A stretch of DNA of 64,000 bases from Mesorhizobium sp. WSM4904 (GTDB lineage Bacteria; Pseudomonadota; Alphaproteobacteria; Rhizobiales; Rhizobiaceae). Location of the stretch: positions 1,054,001 through 1,118,000 of the forward strand of contig NZ_CP121354.1 of the NCBI RefSeq assembly GCF_029674545.1, read 5' to 3'. The translations under genes were made by a program, and so were the position numbers. The notes under the pieces are model-generated. The model worked only from the letters and a program-made list of their open reading frames with translations. It searched no databases and was not told the DNA's origin. Positions 63,464 to 64,000 of this stretch are shown here, one piece after another (position 1 is the first letter of the stretch; the number at the start of each line of letters is the position of its first letter).

Positions 63464-63649
63464 CCTTCTCCCCTTGTGGGAGAAGGTGGCCGAGCGAAGC
63501 TCGGCCGGATGAGGGGTGTTGGAAGGATCGCTGCGCCGCAGAACTGAGCGCTTGAAACACTTGTTTTTCTGCGCCTCGTTCCTTCGCGCACCCCTCACCC
63601 GTCTCGGCGCTGTCGCGCCGATTCACCTTCTCCCACAAGGGGAGAAGGA
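63464..63649. repeat. Dispersed palindromic repeat, family D
   Basis: Left arm CCTTCTCCCCTTGTGGGAGAAGG and right arm CCTTCTCCCACAAGGGGAGAAGG are exact complements at the outer edges, with inner GGCCGAGCGAAGCTCGGCC. It lies directly after the MFS stop codon. Confidence 0.75.
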
Positions 63650-63747
63650 AGATGTCGACTGTTATCAAAACTTCATGGTTTCGATATGCGCCTGAAACAT
63701 TGAGGCGAGAGCTTGGCGGTCCCGTTCAACGCCGTCCGGAGACAGCC

Positions 63748-64000
63748 ATGAACAAGCTCTCGTTGACCCGCCGCGCTTTCGTCACCTCAGCCAGCGCCTT
63801 TGGCCTCGTCGGCGCCTCCGGCCTCGCGCTGCCTTACTATTCCCGCGCCAATCAGCGGCCGGCTTTCACTCATGGCGTCCAGTCCGGCGATGTCGACGCC
63901 ACCTCCGGCATGGTCTGGACCCGCACCGACCGCCCGGCGCGCGTGATGTATGAAGTGTCGACGACGGAGAGCTTCGCCGACGCAGTCAGGCTCGCGCCGC
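63748..64000 (+). CDS. Alkaline phosphatase D (PhoD family), N-terminal part
   Basis: Only the first 84 codons are in the window; the gene continues past the right edge. The N-terminus is a Tat signal (NKLSLTRRAFVTSASAFGLV) with twin Arg at residues 8-9. The mature start has FTHGVQSGDVDATSGMVWTR, the entry segment of PhoD-type phosphatases and phosphodiesterases. These are calcium-dependent exported enzymes for phosphate acquisition. The ATG follows CGGAGAC. Confidence 0.85.
   Translation, partial: MNKLSLTRRAFVTSASAFGLVGASGLALPYYSRANQRPAFTHGVQSGDVDATSGMVWTRTDRPARVMYEVSTTESFADAVRLAP

Noticed and set aside
62090..63598. A 502-codon minus-strand frame opposite the MFS gene
   Set aside because: It is antisense to a clear 12-helix transporter; the translation is His/Arg/Gly-rich and not a plausible protein.

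Overview
The window is a high-GC alphaproteobacterial chromosome segment, most likely from a Mesorhizobium-like member of the Hyphomicrobiales. This is inferred from the MucR/Ros-type regulator, the CsgH-type curli genes, the many CUT1, CUT2 and BMP-type ABC uptake operons, the RpiR and TetR regulators, and the many short palindromic intergenic repeats. There are no rRNA genes, phage genes, CRISPR arrays or conjugation genes. One tRNA gene, tRNA-Ala(CGC), is present.

Layout. 1-3.7 kb: start of an RND adaptor, an MFS exporter, an aminotransferase and a MucR regulator. 3.9-9.6 kb: a sugar-phosphate block with a glucoamylase, then gnd, zwf and a ROK glucokinase, all on the minus strand. 9.8-11.8 kb: a GAF histidine kinase and its response regulator. 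12-17.6 kb: tautomerase, SMP-30 lactonase and a CUT2 sugar ABC transporter. 17.7-20.6 kb: a TetR regulator divergent from a FadB-like beta-oxidation protein. 20.6-23.1 kb: two IS110-family insertion sequences. 23.4-28.4 kb: a BMP-type (nucleoside-like) ABC transporter. 28.6-33.3 kb: SDR, a tiny membrane protein, an LLM oxidoreductase, an ABM protein with an ECF sigma factor, a DUF1127 protein and a cysteine hydrolase. 33.5-36.8 kb: an iron-uptake operon (FhuC-like ATPase, ExbB, ExbD, TonB). 36.9-41 kb: multicopper oxidase, small secreted proteins and a curli-like cluster. 41.4-42.2 kb: tRNA-Ala, YggT and DUF167. 42.8-50.7 kb: an RpiR-controlled sugar ABC system with divergent arms and an M81 peptidase. 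50.8-64 kb: mostly housekeeping genes (M3 peptidase, carbonic anhydrase, pyridoxal kinase, LemA/TPM, pyrophosphatase), a TetR/MFS pair with a strong operator, and the start of a PhoD phosphatase.

The most informative object is the first IS110-family element (20761-21871). Its 5' non-coding end folds like a bridge RNA. It carries two internal-loop guides matching the sequences flanking the insertion and two more matching the element's own ends. The insertion lies in an arm of a dispersed palindromic repeat (family E here), and other copies of that repeat in the window contain near-matches to the same guide-specified site. A second mobile-element footprint is a 315-bp terminal-inverted-repeat element at 42375-42689, flanked by an exact 10-bp duplication and nested inside another repeat.

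Several control regions can be read directly: a 17-bp inverted repeat between tetR and an MFS gene, two HexR/RpiR-like sites between the arms of the sugar ABC locus, tandem CTAG-centred palindromes upstream of the iron operon, and spaced repeats between tetR and the FadB-like gene. Short palindromic repeats have also reshaped coding ends: one encodes the C-terminal tail of the M81 protein, and one separates the only in-frame start of a TPM-domain gene from its signal peptide.
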